From assembly GCF_030997045.1 (NCBI RefSeq), contig NZ_CP116899.1, positions 1,674,001 through 1,738,000 on the forward strand: 64,000 bases of DNA, in the 5' to 3' direction. Both the position numbers and the translations under genes were made by a program. The notes beneath the pieces are model-generated. The model was not told the DNA's origin, did no database searches, and was given only the letters and a program-made list of their open reading frames with translations. The stretch is from Microbulbifer sp. TB1203. GTDB lineage: Bacteria > Pseudomonadota > Gammaproteobacteria > Pseudomonadales > Cellvibrionaceae. Below are positions 41,315 through 49,039 of the stretch, piece by piece (positions within the stretch are counted from its first letter, which is position 1; each line of letters opens with the position of its first letter).

Positions 41315-43210
41315 TTAAGTTCGCGCATCGCTGGTCCACTGCCCGATACGGAAAATCACGAACTCCGCCGGTTTGACCGGCGCTATGCCTATCAGGCAGA
41401 TAAGGCGGCCGTTGTCGAGGTCGTTCTGGGTCATGGTGGTGCGGTCACAACGTACGAAATAAGCCTCCTCCGGCTTGCCGCCCAGCAGGGCGCCATCGCG
41501 CCAGAGCACCAGCAGGAAATCCTCAATGGTGCGGCGTATGTTGTCCCAGAGACGCTGGTTGTTGGGTTCGAACACCGCCCACTGGGTGCCCTTGTCGATA
41601 GAGTGCTCCACGTAATTGAACAGGCGGCGCACATTGACGTATTTCCATTCCGGATCGGAACTCATGGTGCGCGCGCCCCAGACGCGGTAGCCACGCCCTT
41701 CGAAAAAGCGCAGGGCGTTGATCCCTTCGGGGTTGATCACTTCATTGCGCGGGGTGTTGATATTGACTTCGAACTGGGTGAGGCCGCGCACCACCTCATT
41801 GGCCGGTGCTTTATGCACACCGCGGTTGATATCGCTGCGCGCATAGATACCGGTGACAAATCCAGAGGGCGGCAGCAGGATCTGCCGCGGCGGAGTGCCC
41901 TGGGAAAAGCGCTCGTTGGGATCGAAAATTTTGATCCAGGGGTAGTAGAGGGCCGCGTACTTGCTGTCGAACTGTCCGCGAAAATCCCGTATTTCATTCA
42001 GGGAGCTGCCCACCGGTCCGTCCACCACCGCGATTCGATAGCGCATGCGGGTGGCGTGGGTCACCAGCGCCTGGGCGGCCACACGGGATACGGTGGCGCC
42101 GCCCAGGTCGCCGGAGTCGGGCATGGCGACGATGGAGATATCATCGATTTCCGCCAGGGCCTCCAGACCGGTGGCCTTGATTTCGATATTGTCCGGATCG
42201 GCAGGATCCCCTGCGAAATTATCGGGACCAGGCATTTCGCCATCGTGTCCGCCGGTGAGGCGACCGTTGGTGTTGCCTTGCAGGGCAACCATCAGTAGTG
42301 CGGGTAAAAATGGAAGTTCTGCCGCGGGAGCCCCGGATGTGGTCGGGTCCCAATCCAGGTAGACCGGAGCATCCTGATCCTCAGGGTCATCCTTTTGCAG
42401 GATGCGGCCGATATAGCGTTTCTGCGCCGGCGACGCCGCCAGCTCCAGGTACTCCTCCATCCGATCGCTGCCAACGGTGACCTGCACGCGTATTTCCACC
42501 AGTTGAATCACGTCATCGGTGGTGATCGCCGGCGTCGCGCCGGTGGAGTCGATAAAGCTCTGGCGGCCTTCGGAATCCAGAGCAACTACGCGCAGGTTGG
42601 CGGGAATGAGGAGGTCATTGCCGTCGGGCACGGGAATATTCGGGTCGGTGGCGGCGCCGGCAATCACCTCCACCACCGCACCGGCCTTTGCCCGCTGGGC
42701 CTGTACCCCAAATTCCGGATGGCTGTAGGCGAGGTTCTTGCTGCGAACCACCTCGGTGCGCACGAACACATTGCCCAGCGCCCCAGGCCAGCGGGCAGTC
42801 CAGGTGGCATTGATATCACTGACGTTAATACTGTGGCTGGCTACACCCCAGGCTGGGGCACCGGTACCCCCTCGGGGAACGAATATACGGGAGACGTACA
42901 GTCGCTTGCCGCCGTTTTCAAAAAATGCCCGCGCGGCGTGCGCCAGGTAGGGCAACCGCTCCTCGCCTGGGGCGGCAGCGCCGACGGAGATCTCCTGTAG
43001 ACCGCCATAAACCCGCTCGAATTCCGTAAAACTTGTGATCAGCCGCGGTTCGCAACTGGACGGCCCCTGGATATCGGCGTCCCGATAGCAGACCGGCCCC
43101 CAGCGGGTCAGGCCGACAAAACCGGTGGTGCTGGTGGGTACACCTTCGATGGACTTGGAGCGAAAGCTCACTTCCTCCACAAATACGCCGGGTGCTAGAT
43201 ACTCAGGCAT
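41315..43210 (-). CDS. Sheath protein 1 (Afp2-like)
   Basis: A 631-aa protein. The N-terminus MPEYLAPGVFVEEVSFRSKS, then IEGVPTSTTGFVGLTRWGP, is the classic contractile sheath start. The C-terminus has ALRFFEGRGYRVWGARTMSS, WKYVNVRRLFNYVEHSIDKG, WAVFEPNNQRLWDNIRRTIE, YFVRCDRTTMTQND and IAPVKPAEFVIFRI. It forms the contracting outer cylinder. AAGGAGAT lies upstream of the ATG. Confidence 0.95.
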   Translation of the reverse strand: MPEYLAPGVFVEEVSFRSKSIEGVPTSTTGFVGLTRWGPVCYRDADIQGPSSCEPRLITSFTEFERVYGGLQEISVGAAAPGEERLPYLAHAARAFFENGGKRLYVSRIFVPRGGTGAPAWGVASHSINVSDINATWTARWPGALGNVFVRTEVVRSKNLAYSHPEFGVQAQRAKAGAVVEVIAGAATDPNIPVPDGNDLLIPANLRVVALDSEGRQSFIDSTGATPAITTDDVIQLVEIRVQVTVGSDRMEEYLELAASPAQKRYIGRILQKDDPEDQDAPVYLDWDPTTSGAPAAELPFLPALLMVALQGNTNGRLTGGHDGEMPGPDNFAGDPADPDNIEIKATGLEALAEIDDISIVAMPDSGDLGGATVSRVAAQALVTHATRMRYRIAVVDGPVGSSLNEIRDFRGQFDSKYAALYYPWIKIFDPNERFSQGTPPRQILLPPSGFVTGIYARSDINRGVHKAPANEVVRGLTQFEVNINTPRNEVINPEGINALRFFEGRGYRVWGARTMSSDPEWKYVNVRRLFNYVEHSIDKGTQWAVFEPNNQRLWDNIRRTIEDFLLVLWRDGALLGGKPEEAYFVRCDRTTMTQNDLDNGRLICLIGIAPVKPAEFVIFRIGQWTSDART

Positions 43211-43439
43211 GGTGACTTATCTCCTTTGCATAATCGGTTCTTGCTAGCACCCTGGCTGACTACCTGTTGCAGTGGCGCTATCTGGTAGCTCGGTTTTCTG
43301 AAGAGCATCTCTACAATGACTATTCCGGCCCTTACCGCAGGGTGCGCCATGCGCACCAGAGCTGCGCGGGTTCCAGATCCTCCCGGTGCGCACGGCACGC
43401 CCCACGCCGCTATTTACAGAGATGCCTTGTCGGGAACAA

Positions 43440-44303
43440 TCAGGGCATAACAAAATCAAAATCCTCTTCATCCCTTCCGGTCAGCACCCGACCGACGACG
43501 AACTGCACTGTGCGCACCGTCGATAGCGCTGTGACATAACCCGGGGGCACCGACTCGCCGTTGCTGACATTGTCGGCAACATTGAAAGGCGGCAGTTCTT
43601 CCAGCGGCAAATCCCACAGGGAGTCCTGTTCCGGCAGCGCCGGTGAAGGGGGGACCGGGGGCGCTGCCGGGCCGGCGATGGAAACCTCTATGTCCAGTGT
43701 CGGGTTCAGTTCACTGCCCGGTACCGCATCCGGAGACAGCAGCAACAGGAATTCGCCGCGGTCGTCACCGCGGGTGCGGGCGACGGTCGCACCGCCGTCG
43801 GGCAGGCGGGCCTCGACAAAAGCCCAGCGCATGGGTTCGCCGTCGCGCACCACACGTCCGCGCAGGCCGGTGGCGCAGGAGGAATGGTAGTAGGCCGCTC
43901 CCGGAAACAGGGTGATGGTGCGCACCCTGCCCTCTAAATAATCGGTCGACTCCGCCGCTTCAATGGCTTCCACCTCTGCCAGGGTGCGCAGGGGCACCCG
44001 CAACCGCCGGGGAATATAGCGGCGGCCATAATCGTGGATACGCACGTCCACCTGTTCTCGAATAGTTGGGAAATAACTCAATGAGTAGCGTCCGGAACTG
44101 CTGCGCATAAAACCGTGTACCGCGACGCCCAGCTGGGAAAAATCATATCGGTTTCTCGGCAGCGGCGTCCGGTGGGGAGATTGCCATTCGACTTCCACTC
44201 GCACAGGGTAGGCGAGTTCCGCCTCCCGCTCAGCATCGACAAAATCCAGCCCGAGGGCCAGGCGCCTGCTGTGGAAATCGTATTCAAGATTCTCAATACT
44301 CAC
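43440..44303 (-). CDS. eCIS accessory protein, carboxypeptidase-regulatory-like
   Basis: A 287-aa protein with a GTG start overlapping the stop of the tail-terminator gene. N-terminal YPVRVEVEWQSPHRTPLPRN; the middle LRGRVVRDGEPMRWAFVEARL then DGGATVARTRGDDRGEFLLLL fits a carboxypeptidase regulatory-like (CNA-B type) beta sandwich; the C-terminus holds TVQFVVGRVLTGRDEEDFDF. Similar proteins occur next to Pvc16/DUF4255 genes in eCIS loci. No enzymatic motif. The 229-base gap downstream (43211-43439) shows only the sheath ribosome site. Confidence 0.7.
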   Translation of the reverse strand: MSIENLEYDFHSRRLALGLDFVDAEREAELAYPVRVEVEWQSPHRTPLPRNRYDFSQLGVAVHGFMRSSSGRYSLSYFPTIREQVDVRIHDYGRRYIPRRLRVPLRTLAEVEAIEAAESTDYLEGRVRTITLFPGAAYYHSSCATGLRGRVVRDGEPMRWAFVEARLPDGGATVARTRGDDRGEFLLLLSPDAVPGSELNPTLDIEVSIAGPAAPPVPPSPALPEQDSLWDLPLEELPPFNVADNVSNGESVPPGYVTALSTVRTVQFVVGRVLTGRDEEDFDFVMP

Positions 44304-44896
44304 GCGCCACGCACCTCTGGTGTGGTTCCCGAAGTGGTGGTGGACACGCGCGGGGCCCGGTCGTCGCGCAGGCCGTGGATAACCGCGATACGCGCCACAT
44401 AGGGAATGCTCAGTTTGTAGTCCAGGGGCAGTGAGTCGAAGGTGCGCATCACATCCTCAGTGGACAGGTCTTCCAGGCATACTTGAATGGACTCGTTGGG
44501 AGCCCATGGCGTGATCGGATCGAGAGTGGGTCCGGAGAATATGGGGGTGTCCTCCAGGCTCTGCATGGCACGACCGATAATACGATGCTCGTGATCAGCG
44601 TTTTCCCCCCAGGGAATAATCAGGTAGTGCAGATCCAATGGCAGGTGGCTGTGTCCGTCGTAGGCGGAAGCCGCCGACCAGGCACCGCGCATCACCTTGT
44701 TGAAATCCACCCGGTACAAAAATACGGAGAGTGAGGGCAAAGTAATTAGAGCCGAAGTTTCCGGGTCCAGGTCCCTGGTGCGCAGCAGGCGTACGGGTGT
44801 ATTGCGGCCGGCGATTGGCTGTAGTTCCCGGAAACTCAAGTCGAGAAAACGAACGATACTGCTGCTCACTGCGGCGATACTGTTGAAATCTGCCAT
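44300..44896 (-). CDS. Tail terminator, Pvc16 N-terminal family (DUF4255)
   Basis: A 198-aa protein: SIAAVSSSIVRFLDLSF at the start, LSVFLYRVDFNKVMRG, LPLDLHYLIIPWGENADHEH, RIIGRAMQSLEDTPIFSG, then VMRTFDSLPLDYKLSIPYVA. This is the DUF4255/Pvc16 N-terminal pattern. The protein caps the distal end of tube and sheath in Afp/PVC. It is the second gene of the operon. Confidence 0.92.
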   Translation of the reverse strand: MADFNSIAAVSSSIVRFLDLSFRELQPIAGRNTPVRLLRTRDLDPETSALITLPSLSVFLYRVDFNKVMRGAWSAASAYDGHSHLPLDLHYLIIPWGENADHEHRIIGRAMQSLEDTPIFSGPTLDPITPWAPNESIQVCLEDLSTEDVMRTFDSLPLDYKLSIPYVARIAVIHGLRDDRAPRVSTTTSGTTPEVRGA

Positions 44897-44934
44897 TTAT
44901 TTTCCTGTACATCTCTATCGCTGTTATTGCCCTG

Positions 44935-45204
44935 TTATTCGGCCTGATCGTTTTTCTTCGTCGCCGCGCTGTAGACAACCGATCCATCCGGCAGCGTCCT
45001 GCTTTCCACAACGCCGATCCGGCACAGGTAATCCACCGCGTGCTCCACCTGCTGGCGCCCTTCATAGAGGCGCTGGCGCAGTAACCACCAGTGAGTGATT
45101 CCCTCCAGGGTATCCGCCGCCCTTCCGCGCTGGCGCATATAGCGGGCAATTTCCTCTGCAACAGAATCCATTTCCCGCTCTATTTGATCGCCGATGTCTG
45201 GCAC
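44935..45204 (-). CDS. Small helical/winged-helix-like eCIS protein
   Basis: An 89-aa protein starting at GTG 45204 (AAGGA six bases upstream). It consists of helices with GITHWWLLRQRLYEGRQQVE, and a hairpin-like GVVESRTLPDGSVVYSAAT ending in charged residues, reminiscent of a winged-helix fold. It is the first gene downstream of the sigma-54 promoter, before the tail terminator. Homologues of unknown role occur in eCIS loci of proteobacteria. A regulatory role is possible but not shown. Confidence 0.65.
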   Translation of the reverse strand: MPDIGDQIEREMDSVAEEIARYMRQRGRAADTLEGITHWWLLRQRLYEGRQQVEHAVDYLCRIGVVESRTLPDGSVVYSAATKKNDQAE

Positions 45205-45320
45205 AGTAATCCTTTATGTGGCTGCTTCCTGAATCGCCTTCAACCAAGGCGTCCGGTTTTACGGACTTTGCAAACGTCTGTCGTCTGTCACAGCCGTTCT
45301 CCGTGTTCTGCATGATCTAG

Positions 45321-45336
45321 AGCAATCCCTGTGCCA
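45321..45336 (-). promoter_or_regulatory. Sigma-54 (-24/-12) promoter of the eCIS operon
   Basis: On the minus strand the sequence is TGGCACAGGGATTGCT, matching the sigma-54 consensus TGGCACGnnnnTTGCW at every fixed position except one (A for G at position 7), with correct GG-GC spacing. The expected start of transcription is about 45310, giving a leader of about 105 bases before the first eCIS gene at 45204. It faces the eCIS operon and lies beside a divergent sigma-54 activator gene. Confidence 0.88.
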
Positions 45337-45352
45337 TATCCCAACAGGTTGC

Positions 45353-45365
45353 TAACTTATTGATA
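45353..45365 (-). promoter_or_regulatory. IHF consensus site
   Basis: On the minus strand TATCAATAAGTTA fits the IHF consensus WATCAAnnnnTTR exactly. It lies between the sigma-54 promoter and the candidate activator dyad, where DNA bending would bring activator and polymerase together. Confidence 0.7.
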
Positions 45366-45398
45366 TTTATGGGATTCCAGTGAAGGACTCTGAGATGT

Positions 45399-45468
45399 GG
45401 GTCAATGGCGACCCGGTTTTGCAGGAAAAACCTTTTTCTGGCGGGTCAAAAAGAACACGATGGGTCAA
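45399..45468. promoter_or_regulatory. Candidate activator sites (GGGTCAA iterons and dyad)
   Basis: A perfect dyad GGGTC-AATGGC-GACCC (45399-45414) lies about 90 bases upstream of the predicted start of transcription. GGGTCAA recurs at 45443-45449 and 45462-45468. Distance and symmetry fit upstream activator sites for a sigma-54 enhancer-binding protein. A separate direct repeat ACAATTGTC-ACAATTGTC lies at 45780-45797, nearer the regulator gene. The rest of the 660-base gap 45205-45864 shows no gene I can support. Confidence 0.6.
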
Positions 45469-45864
45469 CTCTTCAACAACACACAAGTAATATTGCGATA
45501 TACATCACAACTGTTTATGGCCCTGTAAAAGTCATACTTTTCCCATCTGCGCCAATCACATGAAAGAGATAACAAGCTGGCATCTTTTCCTTTTGGCAGA
45601 AGAAAATTCCTCTTGATTTATCGACTATCTGGGCGTAGCGTTACTACCCACATTGGTCCCCATAAGCCATCAGGATGTGTAATGGTTTTCACGGCATAAC
45701 AACTATAAATATTTCCGTGTAAGAGGAGTGTAATTGAGCTGTTACAGGAAGACATCCACCATCGAAAATCCACTTCTGAACAATTGTCACAATTGTCTAG
45801 CAGGCGGACTCTTCCAGAGTAAATAATTGACAATGGATTGGGAAATCATCAGGGGTCCCAGGCA

Positions 45865-47262
45865 ATGGATTCGCTTTTTATATTCTCTTTTCCCGGGGTT
45901 GGGGATACCGTCTTTCTACCGCTGCTTACCGACTATCCTGCATGCCGGTACCTGATTACACCTTCTGGCCTGTCGGACCCGAATGGAAAACCCGTTTGTG
46001 ACACGCCCCATGAGAATTCTTTTTCCGGGATAAATATTTTTTTTCTCGACTCAGAAAGCGCAGGCAGCGCGTCCTACCGGGATCAAGTGACCCGCCATCT
46101 TCGCCGCAAGGGTATCAATCTCTGTCTTGTAAATGGTGATCCACTTCACCTGGAGACAGAGTTTCTCAGCCAGTTCCACGACTTTATTGTCTGGCCCTGC
46201 TGCAGGGAGGAATTCCGGGCCCGCATTGATCGCTACAGATTCCCCAAGTACAACACGCCATCCCCAAAAGATAGGGAAATTCTCAGCCGGCTTTTTGAAA
46301 TGAACCTGATTGGTAGGTCGGAATCTTTCCTGCGTACCGCCAAGCTGATCCAGAAAGTCTCCCAGTGCGACGCCCCTTTATTGATCCGCGGGGAGACGGG
46401 AACCGGCAAGGAGAATGCCGCCCGTGCGGCCCATTACCTGGGCAGCCGTGCCGATTGTGGATTTATCCCCATCAACTGTGGCGCCATTCCCGATGAGCTG
46501 CTGGAGAGCGAGCTGTTTGGCTACCACAGGGGGGCCTTTACCGACGCCAAGTCCAGTAAAAAAGGACTAGTGGAGATTGCCGAGGGTGGCACCCTGTTCC
46601 TGGATGAGATCGACAGCCTCAGCCTCAAATCCCAGGCGGCTTTACTGCGTTTCCTGCAATCCCTGGAATACCGGCCACTGGGCGCGGAAGCCTGCCGCCG
46701 CGCCGACGTGCGCGTTATCGCCGCCACCAATGCCGACCTGTCCAAGCGCGTTGCAGAGCAAACCTTTCGCGAGGACTTATATTTTCGCATCAATGTGCTG
46801 AATATCACCATGCCGCCCCTTCGGGACCGGGACCGGGATATCTGCCTGATCGCGGAGCAGCTGATCAACCGGTTTAACCAGGAACACCGGGTTTCCCCAA
46901 AGCGCCTGTCTCCAGCAGCCCTGCGCTGGCTTCAGGAACAGCCCTGGCCGGGTAATGTGCGCGAAATGGAAAATTACCTGTTGCGGGAATTTCTGCTGGT
47001 GGAAGGTAATGTCATCCATCTCGGCGACTGCGATTACCTTGTGGAATACCCGCCCCCGGAACCGGAAGCCGTATCCGAACTTCCCAACTTCCGGACCGCC
47101 AAGGCCTATGCCATCCGCGAGTTCGAGAAAAGCTACCTGTGTGACCTGCTGCAGCTTGCCCGCGGCAACGTCAGCCAGGCCGCCAGAATCTCCGGCAAGG
47201 AGCGGCGGGCGCTGGGGAAGTTAATCAAGAAGCATTCGATAGATAAGGCTGTGTACAGCTGA
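45865..47262 (+). CDS. Sigma-54-dependent activator of the eCIS (inferred)
   Basis: A 465-aa protein from ATG 45865 (AGGGG nine bases upstream); an upstream TTG at 45838 is also in frame. The N-terminal about 130 residues look like a degenerate receiver or sensor (LFIFSFPGVGDTVFLPLLTD ... FLSQFHDFIVWPCC) without an obvious phosphoacceptor aspartate. The AAA+ domain has Walker A GETGTGKE (about 176), GAFTDA instead of GAFTGA (about 223), Walker B GGTLFLDEID, and arginine finger FREDLYFRINV. The C-terminus has a Fis-type helix-turn-helix (ARGNVSQAARISGKERRALG). Divergent position with a -24/-12 promoter argues that it activates the eCIS operon. Confidence 0.88.
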   Translation: MDSLFIFSFPGVGDTVFLPLLTDYPACRYLITPSGLSDPNGKPVCDTPHENSFSGINIFFLDSESAGSASYRDQVTRHLRRKGINLCLVNGDPLHLETEFLSQFHDFIVWPCCREEFRARIDRYRFPKYNTPSPKDREILSRLFEMNLIGRSESFLRTAKLIQKVSQCDAPLLIRGETGTGKENAARAAHYLGSRADCGFIPINCGAIPDELLESELFGYHRGAFTDAKSSKKGLVEIAEGGTLFLDEIDSLSLKSQAALLRFLQSLEYRPLGAEACRRADVRVIAATNADLSKRVAEQTFREDLYFRINVLNITMPPLRDRDRDICLIAEQLINRFNQEHRVSPKRLSPAALRWLQEQPWPGNVREMENYLLREFLLVEGNVIHLGDCDYLVEYPPPEPEAVSELPNFRTAKAYAIREFEKSYLCDLLQLARGNVSQAARISGKERRALGKLIKKHSIDKAVYS

Positions 47263-47322
47263 ATTATAAAGTCATACTGCAACCAGCTTCTCTACTATAT
47301 GCACGACATGCGAGGGGTAAAA

Positions 47323-47862
47323 ATGCCAAATATCGAACAGATGATCGACGATATCCTTCGCCGGGAAGGAGGCTTTGTCGATCACCCGGCGGATCGCGGC
47401 GGGCCGACCAAATACGGTATCACCCAGAAAACCCTGTCCGCCTATCTGGGCCGCGCGGCGCAGCGCCAGGAAGTGGAATCCCTGAGCGAGGAAGTCGCCA
47501 GGGAAATCTATCGGCGTAACTACTATATCGCTCCACAAATCGATCAACTTCCTCCATCCGTACAGCCGTTTGTCTTCGATTGCGCGGTCAACCACGGGCC
47601 GCAGCGGGCGATAAAATTCGTACAGAATGTCTGCAACCGGGCGGGATACCAACCTCCACTTTCCGTGGATGGCGTCATGGGCCCGAATACAAAACGGGGC
47701 GCTGAGTGGACGGAGGAGCAGAAGGGAGAAACATTTCTCAAGGCCCTGCTGGAGGAACGCAGGGACTTCTACCGCCTGATCGTACAGACAAACCCGTCGC
47801 AACAGGTTTTTCTCAACGGCTGGATGAACCGGGTTGAGGAGTTTGAACAGGAGATTGTCTGA
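47323..47862 (+). CDS. GH108 peptidoglycan hydrolase (endolysin-like)
   Basis: A 179-aa protein, start ATG 47323 with GAGGGG at good spacing. N-terminal IDDILRREGGFVDHPADRGG then PTKYGIT is the GH108 lysozyme-like signature with the catalytic Glu in REGGF. The C-terminal part (SVDGVMGPNTKRG ... LLEERRDFYRLI) fits the associated peptidoglycan-binding domain. There is no signal peptide and no holin gene nearby. It lies 60 bases after the sigma-54 regulator on the same strand, so the two are probably cotranscribed. Lysis to release eCIS particles is an attractive inference. Confidence 0.85.
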   Translation: MPNIEQMIDDILRREGGFVDHPADRGGPTKYGITQKTLSAYLGRAAQRQEVESLSEEVAREIYRRNYYIAPQIDQLPPSVQPFVFDCAVNHGPQRAIKFVQNVCNRAGYQPPLSVDGVMGPNTKRGAEWTEEQKGETFLKALLEERRDFYRLIVQTNPSQQVFLNGWMNRVEEFEQEIV

Positions 47863-47898
47863 TGGGCTGGCGGCATTTGCACATTAGATAACAACAGG

Positions 47899-48945
47899 TC
47901 AGGCCGACGGCTGGTAATCCGGATCGGCGCCACAGGAGGTGCGCTGCACCAATTTTGTCGGTAGTACCTCGGACTCGGCCTTTCCCCCTCCCACCAGCTT
48001 CATCACCTTGTCCACCAGCAGCTCGCCGCCGCGGTGGATATCCTGGCGCACGGTGGTCAAGGGCGGGGTATAGAAGGGGGCAATGGGGACATCGTCGAAC
48101 CCCACCACCGCCACATCCGTCGGCACGCGAAGCCCCCCGGCCTGCAGCGCCTTGATGGCGCCCATGGCGATATTGTCGCCAGCGGCGAAGATGGCATCGA
48201 AATCGGGAGCGCCTTTAAGTAAGTCCATCACGCACTGGTAGCCGGATTCGCTGGAAAAGGCCACGTCGAGATGTCGCTCCCGGCTTTCCAGGCCGGCATC
48301 CTTCAGCGCCGCCCGGTAGCCCCTATAACGGGCCTCGATTTCCGGGTGGGCAATATCGCCGAGAAAAATGATTTTGCGGCGCCCGAGCCCGACAAGGTGC
48401 TCGGTGGCCTGACGCCCCCCCATCACATTGTCACTGCTGACGATACAGTAATTGGCCCCTGGCTTTTGGGTTCCTCCCCAGACGACCAGCGGATCGCCGA
48501 GCCGGTGGAGTTCGCGCAGCGGGCTGTCGTCGATGCCCTGCCCGATCACGATCACTCCGTCGGCACGGCGGGAGCCCAGCAGGTAGGAGTGCCAGTCGGC
48601 ACTGGTGACGATACTGCTGGAGAACAGCAGGTCGTACTTGTGCCGTGCCAGTTCGTCGGCGATCGCACCGATCATATCGATCATAAAGGGATCGGAAAAA
48701 GACTGGCCGCCCCCCTCCCCGGTATTGATCACTACCGAGATGGTGTGGCTGCGCTTCAGGCGCAGGTTGCGCGCGCTCTCATTGACCTTGTAGTTCATGG
48801 AGCGGGCGATCTTCTGGATGCGCTCGCGGGTTTTTTCGTTGATCAGCGGGCTGTTGTTGAGGGCCCGGGAAACAGTGGACTCCGAGACTCCCGCCAGGCG
48901 CGCTATATCGGACATGGACACGGGCGAGGGGGAATCCTTGGGCAT
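47899..48945 (-). CDS. LacI family repressor
   Basis: A 348-aa LacI/GalR protein: N-terminal helix-turn-helix MSDIARLAGVSESTVSRALN with hinge helix (ESARNLRLKRSHTISVV), then a periplasmic-binding-protein-like sensor ending VAVVGFDDVPIAPFYTPPLT. It is the likely regulator of the neighbouring GH65/MFS/TonB genes, through the TGCAATCGATTGCA-type operators in front of those genes. A weak operator-like site upstream (48992-49005) suggests autoregulation. Confidence 0.9.
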   Translation of the reverse strand: MPKDSPSPVSMSDIARLAGVSESTVSRALNNSPLINEKTRERIQKIARSMNYKVNESARNLRLKRSHTISVVINTGEGGGQSFSDPFMIDMIGAIADELARHKYDLLFSSSIVTSADWHSYLLGSRRADGVIVIGQGIDDSPLRELHRLGDPLVVWGGTQKPGANYCIVSSDNVMGGRQATEHLVGLGRRKIIFLGDIAHPEIEARYRGYRAALKDAGLESRERHLDVAFSSESGYQCVMDLLKGAPDFDAIFAAGDNIAMGAIKALQAGGLRVPTDVAVVGFDDVPIAPFYTPPLTTVRQDIHRGGELLVDKVMKLVGGGKAESEVLPTKLVQRTSCGADPDYQPSA

Positions 48946-48991
48946 GGAAACTTCACTTTGGAAATTGACAGGCCCGCCATCTTAGGCGGGC

Positions 48992-49005
48992 CGCAATCGT
49001 TTGTA
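48992..49005. promoter_or_regulatory. Weak LacI-type operator near repressor gene
   Basis: CGCAATCGTTTGTA differs from the TGCAATCGTTTGCA site at 50457 by two bases. It lies 47 bases upstream of the repressor start, between it and the MFS gene end. Confidence 0.4.
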
Positions 49006-49039
49006 AAACCGCCCCGAAGTTATCCACCCCACAAATAGC

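Noticed and set aside
3619..45204. Prophage or type VI secretion cluster
   Set aside because: There are no capsid, portal, terminase or integrase genes, and no TssJ/L/M membrane complex or ClpV. The AAA+ ATPase, DUF4157 proteins, Pvc16 and CIS tape measure identify an eCIS.
45618..45833. A 71-codon minus-strand frame in the regulatory gap
   Set aside because: No ribosome site and Cys/Trp-rich composition without a family. It would also place a gene upstream of the sigma-54 enhancer region, and I see no support.
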